Positions 50,378 to 59,815 are shown, counted from the first letter of the stretch. The stretch is DNA of 64,000 nucleotides from Mycolicibacterium xanthum (GCF_019710635.1 NZ_JAIFZS010000029.1:62001-126000), one strand, 5' to 3'. Notes: a model not told the origin generated them from the letters alone. Program-made: numbers and translations.

Positions 50378-50668
50378 GTGCCACAGCCGCAGCAGCTACC
50401 GGGACCGAACGCCGACATCTGGGATTGGCAGATGCAGGGCCTTTGCCGGGGAGTTGATTCCTCGATGTTTTTCCACCCCGATGGCGAGCGTGGCCGGGCC
50501 CGCGCGCAGCGGGAGATGCGGGCCAAGGAGATGTGCCGGCGCTGCCCGGTGATCACCCAGTGCCGCGCCCACGCACTCGCCGTCGGCGAGCCCTACGGAA
50601 TCTGGGGCGGCCTCAGCGAGTCCGAGCGCGAACTGCTCCTCAAGCGGGGCATCCGCCGCACCGCCTGA
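50378..50668 (+). CDS. whiB3: WhiB3 redox-sensing transcriptional regulator
   Basis: 96 residues. The four [4Fe-4S] ligands are Cys23, Cys53, Cys56 and Cys62 (C-X29-C-X2-C-X5-C). The 'GIWGG' turn at 74-78 and the basic 'LLKRGIRRTA' tail follow. WhiB3 senses redox state and nitric oxide or oxygen, partners with the primary sigma factor and controls lipid and redox metabolism. GTG at 50378 has GAGAGGGG 8 bases upstream; the conserved 'PQPQQLPGPNADIW' start follows. Slightly shorter than M. tuberculosis WhiB3 near the C-terminus. Confidence 0.95.
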   Translation: MPQPQQLPGPNADIWDWQMQGLCRGVDSSMFFHPDGERGRARAQREMRAKEMCRRCPVITQCRAHALAVGEPYGIWGGLSESERELLLKRGIRRTA

Positions 50669-50753
50669 CCGTCAACCGAATACTTCCGACAGCACCCCGG
50701 GCGATCCGTCGACCCGGGGTGCTGTCGCATAGGGGCCGGCCGCGGCGCGGACA

Positions 50754-51347
50754 TCAGCGTCCGTGGTGCGGCATCATCCCTCCCGGGCCCATCATTCCCC
50801 CGGGGTCCATCATCTGCTGCATCATCGCCGGCATGCCATCGCGGACGAATCCGGTGACCTCCACGGCGTGATCGCGGATCGCAGCAACGAGCGCCGGATC
50901 GCCGGCGGTCTCTTCGGCGATCACGCCGTTGGCGGTAAAGGTCAGTCGTCGCTGGTAGCCGTCCGCGCCGCGGAACAACGTCGGCAGACTCGAGCTCATG
51001 CACATCACCTCGTCGCCCTGGTCCATCCGGGCATACATGTTCGACACATGCGCCTGAAGCTGCGCGACAAGGTCCGGCGCGCTCGATTCGGTGGTGGTGC
51101 GGACACCGCCCGGAATCAACTCGACAACGCGATCGATCTCCTCATGCCGGCTGAACATCGCCAGGTAGGTCCGCCGGTCGGCCGGGTCGATACCCATCAT
51201 CCCGCCGCCGGGTCCCTGGGTCAGCCGGACCGCGGTCCCGGTCGCACCGGACGTCGTCCGCCGCGCAACGCCGAGTCCCACCGCGCCGCTCGCCGCGAGC
51301 GCGCCGAACGCCGCAAGCGCGACGCGACGGCTCATCAGTCGTGCCAT
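50754..51347 (-). CDS. Tat-exported Met/His-rich hypothetical protein
   Basis: 197 residues. The start 'MARLMSRRVALAAFGALAAS' is a twin-arginine signal with a hydrophobic core and an Ala-rich cleavage site around residue 30. The mature part has a helical, unfamiliar core ('YLAMFSRHEEIDRVVELIPG'). The last ~20 residues are 'MPAMMQQMMDPGGMMGPGGM' ending 'MPHHGR', a Met/His-rich tail like those that bind Cu(I). It lies 100 bp downstream of the P-type ATPase on the same strand. A metal-binding role is inference from composition and context. Confidence 0.75.
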   Translation of the reverse strand: MARLMSRRVALAAFGALAASGAVGLGVARRTTSGATGTAVRLTQGPGGGMMGIDPADRRTYLAMFSRHEEIDRVVELIPGGVRTTTESSAPDLVAQLQAHVSNMYARMDQGDEVMCMSSSLPTLFRGADGYQRRLTFTANGVIAEETAGDPALVAAIRDHAVEVTGFVRDGMPAMMQQMMDPGGMMGPGGMMPHHGR

Positions 51348-51447
51348 GTCTTCCCGTTTCACCCGATCTGCCGGCCGTCGGTGGATCCGTCGACCACGGG
51401 CCGCCGATCCCCCTCGGTCCGACGATTCCGCAGGCCTCAGCCGTCCA

Positions 51448-53817
51448 CTAGGGGCTTTGTGCCCGCGTCCCGGTCCCGTCCCGCTCCGACTCCTGCGCGA
51501 GCGTGAAGTAGCTCTCCTCTTCCTGGACGAAGTGCAGGCGAAGCAGCGCATACAGCCCGTACAGGCACGCCAGCAGGTCGTCGACCTGCTCGGGCTGGAT
51601 TGCGCCTTCGGACCGGGCCAGGCCCACATGGGCAGCGATGCGATCGGCGAGACGCTGAATCTCGGCGTGGGTGCGACTCATCGTGGCGGTGGCCTCGCCG
51701 CTGCCCAACGGGCGGGCCAGCGCCGGGTACAGCTCGGTCTCTTCGGCGAGTTCATGAGGCACGATCCGGCCGGTGATCAGGGCCTGCGCGGCGATCAGGG
51801 ACTCCAGCGCTCCGGCGTCGGCGCCGCCGTCGACCAGCCGGTCGGCGCTGTCACGAATGATTCCGAGGGTGTCGCGCAACTCGTCGTGCTCGGCGGAAAA
51901 CCGGTTCAGCATCTCTTTGGTGCCGGTGGGCAGCGCCAATTCGGTAGCGGGATTACCGCGCAGAGCCCGAAGCGCGTTGAGGATCACCGCGACATCGATG
52001 CCCTCCTGCAACAACGCACCCGCCGCCGGCGGCAACCATCCCAGCGCGGCGACGCCCATCGCCAACAACGACAGCGCCATCCCCACCACGGCGCTCTGCA
52101 CGGCGATACGACGCGACCAGCGGGCCACGTCCATCGCATCGGCCAGGCGGTCCACCCGATCGGTCGTCAGCACCATGTCCGCGGCCTCCGACGACGCACT
52201 GGCTCCCCGGGCGCCCATCGCCACACCGATCGTCGCGGCCGCCAGGGCAGGAGCGTCGTTGATGCCGTCACCCACCATGACGGTGACGGCGTGCTCACAC
52301 TCGGCCCGCACCGCGGCGACCTTGTCGGCCGGGCTCTGCTGGGCGAAGACCTCATCCAGTCCCAGCACGGTGGCCACCTCGCGGGCCGGCTCGGGGCGGT
52401 CACCGGTGAGCATCACCAGCCGCTTGACGCCGGCCTCCCGCAGGCGCCGGATGGTGCGGGGGGCGTCCCGGCGCAACGGGTCCCGCAGCAGCACCGCACC
52501 GATCCGCCCGCCGTCGACGCACACCCAGGCGATCGCGGTGCCGTCCAGGCGGGCCCGGTTGATCACGCCACGGGCCCAGGCGCCCGACGTCGCATCGTCG
52601 GGCAGCTTGCCGACCGCGATGCGACGTCCGGCGACGGTGGCGGTGACACCCCGACCGGGTTCTTCGAGCACTTCTGTCGGCACCGACAACGGCAGGCCAC
52701 GGCCGAGGGCCTCGGTGACGATGGCCTCGCTGAGCACATGGGGAGAGAGCTGATCGACCGACGCCGCCAAGCGCAGCACCTCGGTGGCATCGCCACCGGG
52801 GGCGGCGACCACGTCGACGACGACCGGGCGCCCCATGGTCAGCGTGCCCGTCTTGTCCATCACCAGGGTCGTGGCCTGCCCGAGGTGTTCCAGCGCGCCG
52901 GCGTTGCGGATGATCACGCCGACCCGCGAGGCGCGTGACAATCCGGAAACGATGGCCACCGGCGCAGCGAGGAGCAACGGGCACGGGGTGGCCACCACCA
53001 GCACCGCCACCGCACGCGTGGCCGATCCGCTCACCGCCCACGCCGCCCCGGCGAGCAGCAGCGCCAGCGGCAGGAACCATGCCGCATAGCGATCGGCCAA
53101 TCGCACGATCGGCGCATTCTCCGCGCCGGCCTGTTGGGCCAGTCGCACGATGCCTGCGTAGGTGCTTTCGTCCGCCGTCGCCGTCGCCCGGATCTCGAAG
53201 GCCCCGCCGGCGTTGACGACACCGCTGCGGACCGGTTCGCCCACTGCCCGCTCCACCTGCAGCGGCTCGCCGGTCAACACGGATTCGTCGAGGACCGCGA
53301 CCACGTCGGCGACCCGGCCGTCCACCGGCACCACCTCGCCGGGTCCCACGACCAGCAGGTCGTCGACGGCCACAGCGCCGATCGGGACAACGCTGACCGT
53401 GGCACCGATACGCCGGCGCGCGAAACGGGGGGCCCGCTCGAGCAGGGCCCGCAGATCACCCGAGGCCCGCCGGGTGGCGGCCGCTTCGAGCGCACGGCCG
53501 CCGGCCAGCATCACCGCGATCAACGCGCCGGCCAGGTACTCGTGCACGACGAGGGTGCCCACCAGCGACAGCACCGCGATGACGTCCACCCCGAGCCGCC
53601 CCCGGCGCAGCGCCACCACGACCCACACCACCGCCGGAATCACGGCGAACACCGTCCCCGCGATCCAGCACCAGTCGGCGACCTGCTGCCGGCCGGCCAG
53701 CCATGCGATTCCGCCGCCGGCGAGCGCACCGACCGTGACCACCACCAGAGCGGGTTCGACAAGCGCGCGAATCGGGATCAGCCACCTGGCCGCCATCGCA
53801 CGCCAACCTGTGAACAC
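51448..53817 (-). CDS. P1B-type heavy-metal ATPase fused to a C-terminal hemerythrin domain
   Basis: 789 residues from GTG 53815-53817 (AGAGGA six bases upstream). Residues 1-630 are a P-type ATPase: TGEP at 182-185, metal-site TPCP at 277-280, DKTGT with Asp321, TGD at 471-473 and GDGINDAP at 516-523. No N-terminal HMA or CxxC domain. Residues about 635-775 are a hemerythrin HHE domain with His644, His688, Glu692/693, His717, His762 and Glu766 as probable di-iron ligands. The fusion could couple iron or oxygen sensing to metal transport; this is inference. Upstream TetR gene and downstream Met-rich protein are likely partners. Confidence 0.9.
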   Translation of the reverse strand: MFTGWRAMAARWLIPIRALVEPALVVVTVGALAGGGIAWLAGRQQVADWCWIAGTVFAVIPAVVWVVVALRRGRLGVDVIAVLSLVGTLVVHEYLAGALIAVMLAGGRALEAAATRRASGDLRALLERAPRFARRRIGATVSVVPIGAVAVDDLLVVGPGEVVPVDGRVADVVAVLDESVLTGEPLQVERAVGEPVRSGVVNAGGAFEIRATATADESTYAGIVRLAQQAGAENAPIVRLADRYAAWFLPLALLLAGAAWAVSGSATRAVAVLVVATPCPLLLAAPVAIVSGLSRASRVGVIIRNAGALEHLGQATTLVMDKTGTLTMGRPVVVDVVAAPGGDATEVLRLAASVDQLSPHVLSEAIVTEALGRGLPLSVPTEVLEEPGRGVTATVAGRRIAVGKLPDDATSGAWARGVINRARLDGTAIAWVCVDGGRIGAVLLRDPLRRDAPRTIRRLREAGVKRLVMLTGDRPEPAREVATVLGLDEVFAQQSPADKVAAVRAECEHAVTVMVGDGINDAPALAAATIGVAMGARGASASSEAADMVLTTDRVDRLADAMDVARWSRRIAVQSAVVGMALSLLAMGVAALGWLPPAAGALLQEGIDVAVILNALRALRGNPATELALPTGTKEMLNRFSAEHDELRDTLGIIRDSADRLVDGGADAGALESLIAAQALITGRIVPHELAEETELYPALARPLGSGEATATMSRTHAEIQRLADRIAAHVGLARSEGAIQPEQVDDLLACLYGLYALLRLHFVQEEESYFTLAQESERDGTGTRAQSP

Positions 53818-53955
53818 GACCAATCCTCTCGCACCAGACCGCTGCGTATCAATTGGACTTGTGGGCACCGGGCAGCGGCTAGGGCCGCAATACCCCGATG
53901 TGACCATTCGATGCCCACGCGCGACAGCAACGACCACGTCTTGCAGCGCCGTCTG

Positions 53956-54645
53956 TCACGGCATCGCCCGCAGAACCGGCCTTGCCTGCCCGGTCCTCTC
54001 CAACGCGGCGAGTGTCTCGGCCGACGGAGTCACCGCGAGCAGGGCCACCACACCGTCGAGCAGCGAGCTGACGTGCACCGCGTAGGACGGCAGCGGCGCC
54101 CCGGACACGCGGGCGCGGTGACGGTCGGCGCACGCGTGCACACACATCGCCGACACCTGGTGGATGCGGTCGTCCCGCAGCGGTTGCGGCACGTGGCCGA
54201 TGAGCGCGCCCACCCGGTCGACGTAGGCCTGATGCGAGCGCTGGTGCGCCTCGGGCAGTGCGGCCAGCGGGCTCACCGACCACTCGTACCGCAGCACCTG
54301 CTCCAAAAACGGCAGATAAAAACAGGTTTCATCTTCTGCGAGCTCGATCAGGGGTAGCTGGTGCGCCTCGACCACCGCGCGCAGATCGCCGGCGGGCACC
54401 CGCGCTTGCAGGAGTTGCCTGCGGCGGGTCAGCTGCTCCAGCCGGTCCAGCAGGATGGCGCGGACCAGGCCCTCCTTGGAACCGAAGTGGTACTGCACGG
54501 CCGACTTGTTCGCCATACCGGCCTCGGCGCCGATCCGGCGCAGCGGCACCCCGTCGAGGCCGTGACGCGCGAACAGTCGCTCGGCGGTGAGCACGAGTTG
54601 TTGCTTCGCCGAAGGCCCGACCGGGACCGCAGACGACGTGGACAT
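53956..54645 (-). CDS. TetR family transcriptional regulator
   Basis: 229 residues. N-terminal TetR domain ('LVLTAERLFARHGLDGVPLR', then 'IGAEAGMANKSAVQYHFGSK'). The C-terminal domain is large with Cys/His scattered ('CVHACADRHRARV'). It is divergent from the carboxymuconolactone decarboxylase-like operon with a 75-bp gap and 138 bp upstream of the P-type ATPase gene on the same strand. Control of the divergent operon is the simplest reading. TAAG/CTTA half-sites in the gap (54673-54690) could be part of its operator. Confidence 0.88.
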   Translation of the reverse strand: MSTSSAVPVGPSAKQQLVLTAERLFARHGLDGVPLRRIGAEAGMANKSAVQYHFGSKEGLVRAILLDRLEQLTRRRQLLQARVPAGDLRAVVEAHQLPLIELAEDETCFYLPFLEQVLRYEWSVSPLAALPEAHQRSHQAYVDRVGALIGHVPQPLRDDRIHQVSAMCVHACADRHRARVSGAPLPSYAVHVSSLLDGVVALLAVTPSAETLAALERTGQARPVLRAMP

Positions 54646-54720
54646 GTACCCAGAATTTCACACTGGACGTTTTAAGGCTATCGACTTAGAGTTCAGGCGG
54701 ACAACTTCAGAGGGGCAGTC

Positions 54721-55458
54721 ATGAGCACCGAGGCCGAACCCGCCTTCCGCGACGTGATGGATGCCGACCCGCTCACCGCGCAGATCTGGAAGCGCCCGGG
54801 GCTGAGCAGGCGGAACCGCCGGTTCGTCACCCTCACGTGCGTGTGCGCCACCGAGCCCACCGAGGTGATCAACGAACACGTCTACGCGGCCCTGGCCAGT
54901 GGCGACATCTCCTACCCGGAGCTGCTCGAGTTCGTGCTGCAATTCGCCGTGTACTGCGGCTGGCCCAGAGGCTCCGAGGCGGAGGTGGCGGTCAAGACCC
55001 AGTACGCCCGGTTGGCCGCCGAGCGCGGCGAGGACATCGCACCGCTTCCCGATCTTCCAGTCGAATCGCTCGGTCCCACCGATCACGAACAACGCCTGGC
55101 CGAAGGGGAGCGCTGCTTTGTCGACATCAGCCTGCTGCCGGCACCCGCGCGGGATTCGCCATACTTCCAGGCCGGCATCCTGGGCTTCGTCTTCGGCCAC
55201 CTCTGGCGGCGCCCCGGTCTCGGCCGCCGGGAGCGGCGGTTGATCACCGTCGCCGCGGCGGGTTTGGCCGGCGCGATCGGCCCCATCTACTCCCATGTCG
55301 GATCGGCGCTGCAATCCCACGACATCGGCCGCACCGAGATGAACGAGGCGATCCTGCAGTTCTCGGCATACCACACCTTCGCCAAGGGCAGGGTGCTGCA
55401 GAAGGTCGCCGACGAAACCTGGCAGCGGATATCGCCCGACGACCCGGAAGAAGGCTGA
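54721..55458 (+). CDS. Carboxymuconolactone decarboxylase-like protein, tandem domain
   Basis: 245 residues with two related all-helical CMD/AhpD-like repeats: 'RKR/RRNRRFVTLTCVCATE…HVYAALASGDISYPELLEFV' and 'GRRERRLITVAAAGLAG…HVGSALQSHDIGRTEMNEAI'. The C-x-x-C of peroxidase-type AhpD is absent ('YCGWPRGSEAE' lacks the second Cys), so a decarboxylase/lactonase-like or structural role is more likely. It starts with a good RBS (AGAGGGG) and begins a three-gene operon with an SDR and an alpha/beta hydrolase, suggesting breakdown of a cyclic or ring-derived compound. Confidence 0.85.
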   Translation: MSTEAEPAFRDVMDADPLTAQIWKRPGLSRRNRRFVTLTCVCATEPTEVINEHVYAALASGDISYPELLEFVLQFAVYCGWPRGSEAEVAVKTQYARLAAERGEDIAPLPDLPVESLGPTDHEQRLAEGERCFVDISLLPAPARDSPYFQAGILGFVFGHLWRRPGLGRRERRLITVAAAGLAGAIGPIYSHVGSALQSHDIGRTEMNEAILQFSAYHTFAKGRVLQKVADETWQRISPDDPEEG

Positions 55459-55461
55459 ACC

Positions 55462-56280
55462 GTGACGACGATCGACGGCGCCACCGCGCTGATCACCGGC
55501 GGTGGCAGCGGAATCGGCCGAGCCACCGCGCTCTCGCTTTCCGCGCGCGGAGCCCGGATCGTCGTGGCCGAGGTCGACACCGAGCGCGCCGAATCGGTCG
55601 CCGCCGAGATAAGGGAAGCCGGCGGCCAGGCCGAGGCGTTCGTCTGCGACGTCGGTTCGGAGGAAGCCTTCTCCGATCTCGCCGAGTTCGCCAAGGACCG
55701 GTTCGGCGGCGTCGACATCGTCATGAACAACGTCGGGGTGCTGACCTCCGGGCGTCCCGATCACCTGCCCGTCGCCGAGTGGGAACGGATCATCAACATC
55801 AACCTGATGTCCGTCGTCCGCAGCAATGCGATCTTCCTCCCCCTGCTCATCGCGCAGGGGCACGGCCACATCGTCAACACCGCGTCGTTCGCCGGCCTGT
55901 ACACCTACTCGTTCGACCGGATGCCGTATGCGGCGACCAAGGCGGCGATCGTGCAGATCTCCGAGGGGCTGCGCCTCTACCTCGCCCCGCAGGGCATCGG
56001 CGTCACCGTCCTGTGTCCCGGCCCCACGCTGACCAACATCGTGTCCACCATGCCGCCGACCTTCGGGCCGCCGGTCCAAACCGGTTATCCCGGTGAGCAG
56101 TTCGGCGTGCTGATGCCCGATGTGGTCGGCGAACAGGTCGCCGAGGCCATCGCCGACGACACCTTCATGGTGTTCACCGACGACCAGGTTCGCGACGTGC
56201 TCGTCGAGCGGGCATCGGACTGGAACGCCTTCATCGCCAAACAAACCGCCAAGATGGTCGAGGCCGCGGCGAAACAATGA
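55462..56280 (+). CDS. Short-chain dehydrogenase/reductase
   Basis: 272 residues, classical SDR. Cofactor motif 'ITGGGSGIGRATAL' near 11-24, 'NNVG' (about 88), catalytic Ser in 'NTASFAGLY' and the Tyr-x-x-x-Lys in 'MPYAATKAAI'. The Asp/Glu after strand 2 ('VVAEVDTERA') suggests NAD preference. GTG start three bases after the CMD stop; the stop overlaps the hydrolase gene. Probably oxidises a hydroxy intermediate of the pathway encoded by this operon. Confidence 0.92.
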   Translation: MTTIDGATALITGGGSGIGRATALSLSARGARIVVAEVDTERAESVAAEIREAGGQAEAFVCDVGSEEAFSDLAEFAKDRFGGVDIVMNNVGVLTSGRPDHLPVAEWERIININLMSVVRSNAIFLPLLIAQGHGHIVNTASFAGLYTYSFDRMPYAATKAAIVQISEGLRLYLAPQGIGVTVLCPGPTLTNIVSTMPPTFGPPVQTGYPGEQFGVLMPDVVGEQVAEAIADDTFMVFTDDQVRDVLVERASDWNAFIAKQTAKMVEAAAKQ

Positions 56281-57233
56281 GCACACCGCCGAGCGTGCAC
56301 GTCGACGTCACCGGGTCGATCCCCCTGGACGGCGAACACCACATCGCGACCTGGGCCTTCCCTCCGCAGGACGCGGCCGACGGTCCCGTGCCACTGCTGT
56401 TCTGCCTGCCCGGCGGCAGCTACACCAAGGCGTACTGGCACCTCGAGGTGCCCGGCCGGCCGGGCTACAGCTTCGCCGAACACCTTGCCGCCCAGGGCAT
56501 GCTGGTGATCGCCGTCGACCACATCGGCGTCGGTGAGAGTTCCGGGCACCCACGCGCCGCCGAGCTCACCCCCGACGTCGTGGCGGCCGTCAACGCGGCG
56601 GCGCTGACCAAGCTGCGCGCCCGCGCGGCCGACGGGAGCCTGCTTCCCGGCCTGCCGCCGTTGCCGATCGGCCCGGTCGTCGGTGTCGGGCACTCCATGG
56701 GAGCGATGCTGGCGATCTTCCAGCAGTCTCTGCACGAGAGCTTCGACACCGTCGTGTCGCTCGGCTACGGGACGTCGGGTCCCATCGTCACGTTCGGCGA
56801 CGACACCCCGGTCGGCGCACCGACTTTCGAGTCGATCATGGGCCCGGCCCGCTCCGGCGCCTTCGACACGCCGTTCCAGGCGGACCGGACCATGCCCGCG
56901 TTGCGCGAGCATTTCTACGCCGACGACGTCCCCGAGGACGTCATCGCGGCCGACGATCTGACCAGCACCACCCTGCCCGGCGTCACCGGGCCGCTGTCCA
57001 TCGTCCCGTTCATCGCGACCGACCACGCCGGCCGAATCCGCTGCCCGGTGTTCGTCGGGTTCGGCGACCGCGACTCGACGCCGTGTCACCGCGACGAGAC
57101 CAGGCCGTTCTATTCGTCGCGCGACGTCACCCTCTACGTGCTGCCGAAGTCGGCGCACTGCCACAACTCCGCGGGCACCCGGCACCTGTTGTGGGACCGA
57201 CTCGCCGGATGGATCCGGTCACTGCCCGGGTGA
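56277..57233 (+). CDS. Alpha/beta hydrolase
   Basis: 318 residues. The nucleophile elbow is 'GVGHSMGAMLAI', with a lipase-like 'LPGGSYTKAYWHLE' oxyanion region at 45-58. A late 'PKSAHCHNSAG' stretch likely supplies the His. Overlaps the SDR by ATGA, the last gene of the operon. It may hydrolyse an ester or lactone formed by the neighbouring enzymes. It converges with the sulfatase gene after 13 bp. Confidence 0.88.
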   Translation: MSTPPSVHVDVTGSIPLDGEHHIATWAFPPQDAADGPVPLLFCLPGGSYTKAYWHLEVPGRPGYSFAEHLAAQGMLVIAVDHIGVGESSGHPRAAELTPDVVAAVNAAALTKLRARAADGSLLPGLPPLPIGPVVGVGHSMGAMLAIFQQSLHESFDTVVSLGYGTSGPIVTFGDDTPVGAPTFESIMGPARSGAFDTPFQADRTMPALREHFYADDVPEDVIAADDLTSTTLPGVTGPLSIVPFIATDHAGRIRCPVFVGFGDRDSTPCHRDETRPFYSSRDVTLYVLPKSAHCHNSAGTRHLLWDRLAGWIRSLPG

Positions 57234-57246
57234 CGGTGCGGGCCGG

Positions 57247-59613
57247 CTACTGGCGCGACATCGCTACCCGCGCCTCGGCCTTCTTGGTCTCCTCGGGATC
57301 CTCGTGCGAGGTCTGCGCCAGACTCACCTTCACGGTGTGGATGGTTCCGGTGAACGGGTACGGGGGCGCATAGCGCGTCGTGATCGCCGACCCGGGATTG
57401 CGCCCGACCGAGGCGCCGCCGCCGATACCCAGCGCGAGGGGGACGGTGACGTCGAAGTCGGCCTCGCCGACCGGGACGTCGTCGACGAGCAGCTGCGCAC
57501 GGCCCGGAGTTCCCTTGCCGTTCATCAGGTCCGGGGCGCCAGTCGGCTCGAACCGGTACTGCAGTGCGTGGCGGCCCGGCGCGATCGGCGTGCTGGAGCC
57601 CACGTGGAGTTCCTTGACGCCGACGTAGTTGTGCACATAGTTCAGCGTGCCGTCCTGGACGAACAGCGTGTACCCGCCGATGCCGCTGCCGTGACAGAAC
57701 AGCACACCCTGGTCGCCCTCGGCGATCTCGGCGTCCACGGTGATCGTGTGCCCGCGGTTGAGGACCTTGGCCGCGACGTTCTCCGGAACCACCTGGGTGT
57801 CCGGGAAGTACACGAACTCGGTGCGGGCCGGCGTGATCTGCGGACGCTCATCGGCGAACCGCATGGTGCCGCGGCTGTCCAGCGGCAGCACGTTGTACTT
57901 GCCCGCCTCGGTGTACCACATCGCGATCATCTCGATCAGCCGCGGCCGTTCGTGCTCGGCGAGGTCGACGGTCTCCGCCGGGTCGACGTCGACGTGGTAG
58001 AGCTCCCAGCAGGTCGCGTCGATTTCCCGCAGCCGCTCGTCGGTGAGCTCCAGCATGCCGAAGCTCACCCCGGCCTCGGTGAACGAGGCGCCGGGGAACG
58101 GGCAGACCGCGCGCCAACCGTCGTGGTAGAGCGAACGATGGGCGAACATCTCGAAGTACTGGGTGTGGTGTCTGGTGGGGGCGTCGGCGGCATCGAAGGT
58201 ATGCGCCATGCTCACCCCTTCGATCGGGGACTGGGTGACCCCGCGCACGGCGGCCGGAGGCTGCAGGTCCAGGGCCTCCAGGACGGTGGGCACCATGTCG
58301 ATGGCGTGCGCGTACTGGTGGCGCACTTCGCCCTTCGCGCCGATGCCGGCCGGCCAGTGCACGATGAAGCCGTCGGCCACCCCGCCGCGGTAGGTCTCCC
58401 GCTTCCAGCGCCGGAACGGGGTGTTTCCGGCGAACGTCCATCCCCACGAGTAGTGGTTGAAGTACTGCGGGCCGCCGAGGTCGTCCAGGGCGGCGAGGTT
58501 CTGCTGCAGATCGTCGGGAACGTTGTTGAAGAACTTGTTCTCGTTGACCGAACCGTGCGGGCCGCCCTCGGCGCTGGCGCCGTTGTCGGAGATCAGCATG
58601 ATCAGCGTGTTGTCCAGCTGGCCGATGCCCTCGAGGTAGTCGAGCAGACGACCGATCTGGTGATCGGTGAACTCGAAGAACCCGGCGAACACCTCCATCA
58701 TCCGCGCGTACAGCCGGCGTTCGTCGGCCGAGAGGTCGTCCCACTGCGCGACGTCGGGGTCGTGCCGGGACAGCACGGCGTCGGCGGGCAGGATGCCGAG
58801 TTCCTTCTGCCGCGCGAACACCTTCTCGCGGTAGGCGTCCCAGCCGTCGTCGAATTTGCCCCGGTACTTGTCCGACCACTCCTTGGCGACCTGGTGCGGG
58901 GCGTGGTTGGCGCCGGTGGCGAAGTACATGAAGAACGGCTTGTCGGGCGCCACCTGCTTGAGGTCCGCGACGAACCCGATGGCCTTGTCGGCGAGATCCT
59001 CGGACAGGTGATAGCCCTCTTCGGGCGTCTTGGGCGGCTCCACCTGATGGTTGTCGAAGACCAGGTCGGGGTAGTACTGGTGGGTGTCGCCGCCGAGGAA
59101 GCCGTAGTAGCGCTCGAAGCCCCGGCCCAGCGGCCACCTGTCGTACGGACCCGCGGCACTGACCTGCTCGGCGGGGGTCAGGTGCCACTTGCCGACGCAG
59201 TACGTCGCGTAGCCGTGCTGAAGCAACATCTCCGACAGAAAGCCGTTCTCGAACGGGATCGCGCCGTTGGACCCGGGATAGCCGGTAGAGCCCTCGGTGA
59301 TGCACGCCATCGCGTTGGAGTGATGGTTGCGGCCGGTCAACACGCACGACCGCGTGGGCGAACACAGCGCGGTGGTGTGCATGTTCGTATAGAGCAGGCC
59401 GTTGGCGGCGAGCCGATCGAGGTTGGGTGTGTTGATCGGCGACCCGTAGCAGCCGAACTGGCCGTAACCGGTGTCGTCGAGCACGATGAACAACACGTTG
59501 GGCGCGCCCGGCACAGCCCGCTGAGGTGCCGGCCACGCCGGGTCGGATTCACTGATGGTGCGGCCCATCCGCCCGGGAAACGCGGTTCCGGGGCGGTACT
59601 CCGTCATGCTCAT
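57247..59613 (-). CDS. Type I arylsulfatase (AtsA/AtsD-like)
   Basis: 788 residues. The formylglycine motif C-x-(S/T/P)-x-R is C84-S-P-T-R in 'TALCSPTRSCVLTGR'; Asp46-Asp47 ('VLDDTGYG'), 'GKWHL' and 'SDNGAS' are metal and substrate residues. It hydrolyses sulfate esters and needs Cys84 oxidised to formylglycine. The C-terminal ~230 residues form a beta-rich region ending 'PPYPFTGTIHTVKVSLAQ'. Length matches the M. tuberculosis AtsA/AtsD enzymes (787 residues from memory). No signal peptide, so cytosolic. ATG at 59613 has GAGGAG seven bases upstream. No sulfatase-modifying enzyme gene is adjacent. Confidence 0.93.
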   Translation of the reverse strand: MSMTEYRPGTAFPGRMGRTISESDPAWPAPQRAVPGAPNVLFIVLDDTGYGQFGCYGSPINTPNLDRLAANGLLYTNMHTTALCSPTRSCVLTGRNHHSNAMACITEGSTGYPGSNGAIPFENGFLSEMLLQHGYATYCVGKWHLTPAEQVSAAGPYDRWPLGRGFERYYGFLGGDTHQYYPDLVFDNHQVEPPKTPEEGYHLSEDLADKAIGFVADLKQVAPDKPFFMYFATGANHAPHQVAKEWSDKYRGKFDDGWDAYREKVFARQKELGILPADAVLSRHDPDVAQWDDLSADERRLYARMMEVFAGFFEFTDHQIGRLLDYLEGIGQLDNTLIMLISDNGASAEGGPHGSVNENKFFNNVPDDLQQNLAALDDLGGPQYFNHYSWGWTFAGNTPFRRWKRETYRGGVADGFIVHWPAGIGAKGEVRHQYAHAIDMVPTVLEALDLQPPAAVRGVTQSPIEGVSMAHTFDAADAPTRHHTQYFEMFAHRSLYHDGWRAVCPFPGASFTEAGVSFGMLELTDERLREIDATCWELYHVDVDPAETVDLAEHERPRLIEMIAMWYTEAGKYNVLPLDSRGTMRFADERPQITPARTEFVYFPDTQVVPENVAAKVLNRGHTITVDAEIAEGDQGVLFCHGSGIGGYTLFVQDGTLNYVHNYVGVKELHVGSSTPIAPGRHALQYRFEPTGAPDLMNGKGTPGRAQLLVDDVPVGEADFDVTVPLALGIGGGASVGRNPGSAITTRYAPPYPFTGTIHTVKVSLAQTSHEDPEETKKAEARVAMSRQ

Positions 59614-59815
59614 ATCGCTGCTCCTCGTGGCGTACCGACAGATTCGGTCATGCTGACGCCCGACCCGGACGATGACGGTCATCGGGTGAAACCATGGTAT
59701 TCCCGGGCACTTTGGCCTCTGCCACCGGCCATACTGGGCAATTGATCGCGACAGCACCGGCCGGCCGCGGGCGCAGTCGCGGATCCCGGTCCGATCGAGG
59801 GAAGAGCCACCTGCG

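Noticed and set aside
57304..59745. Long forward-strand frame opposite the arylsulfatase
   Set aside because: Antisense shadow; the sulfatase frame has the formylglycine and metal motifs.
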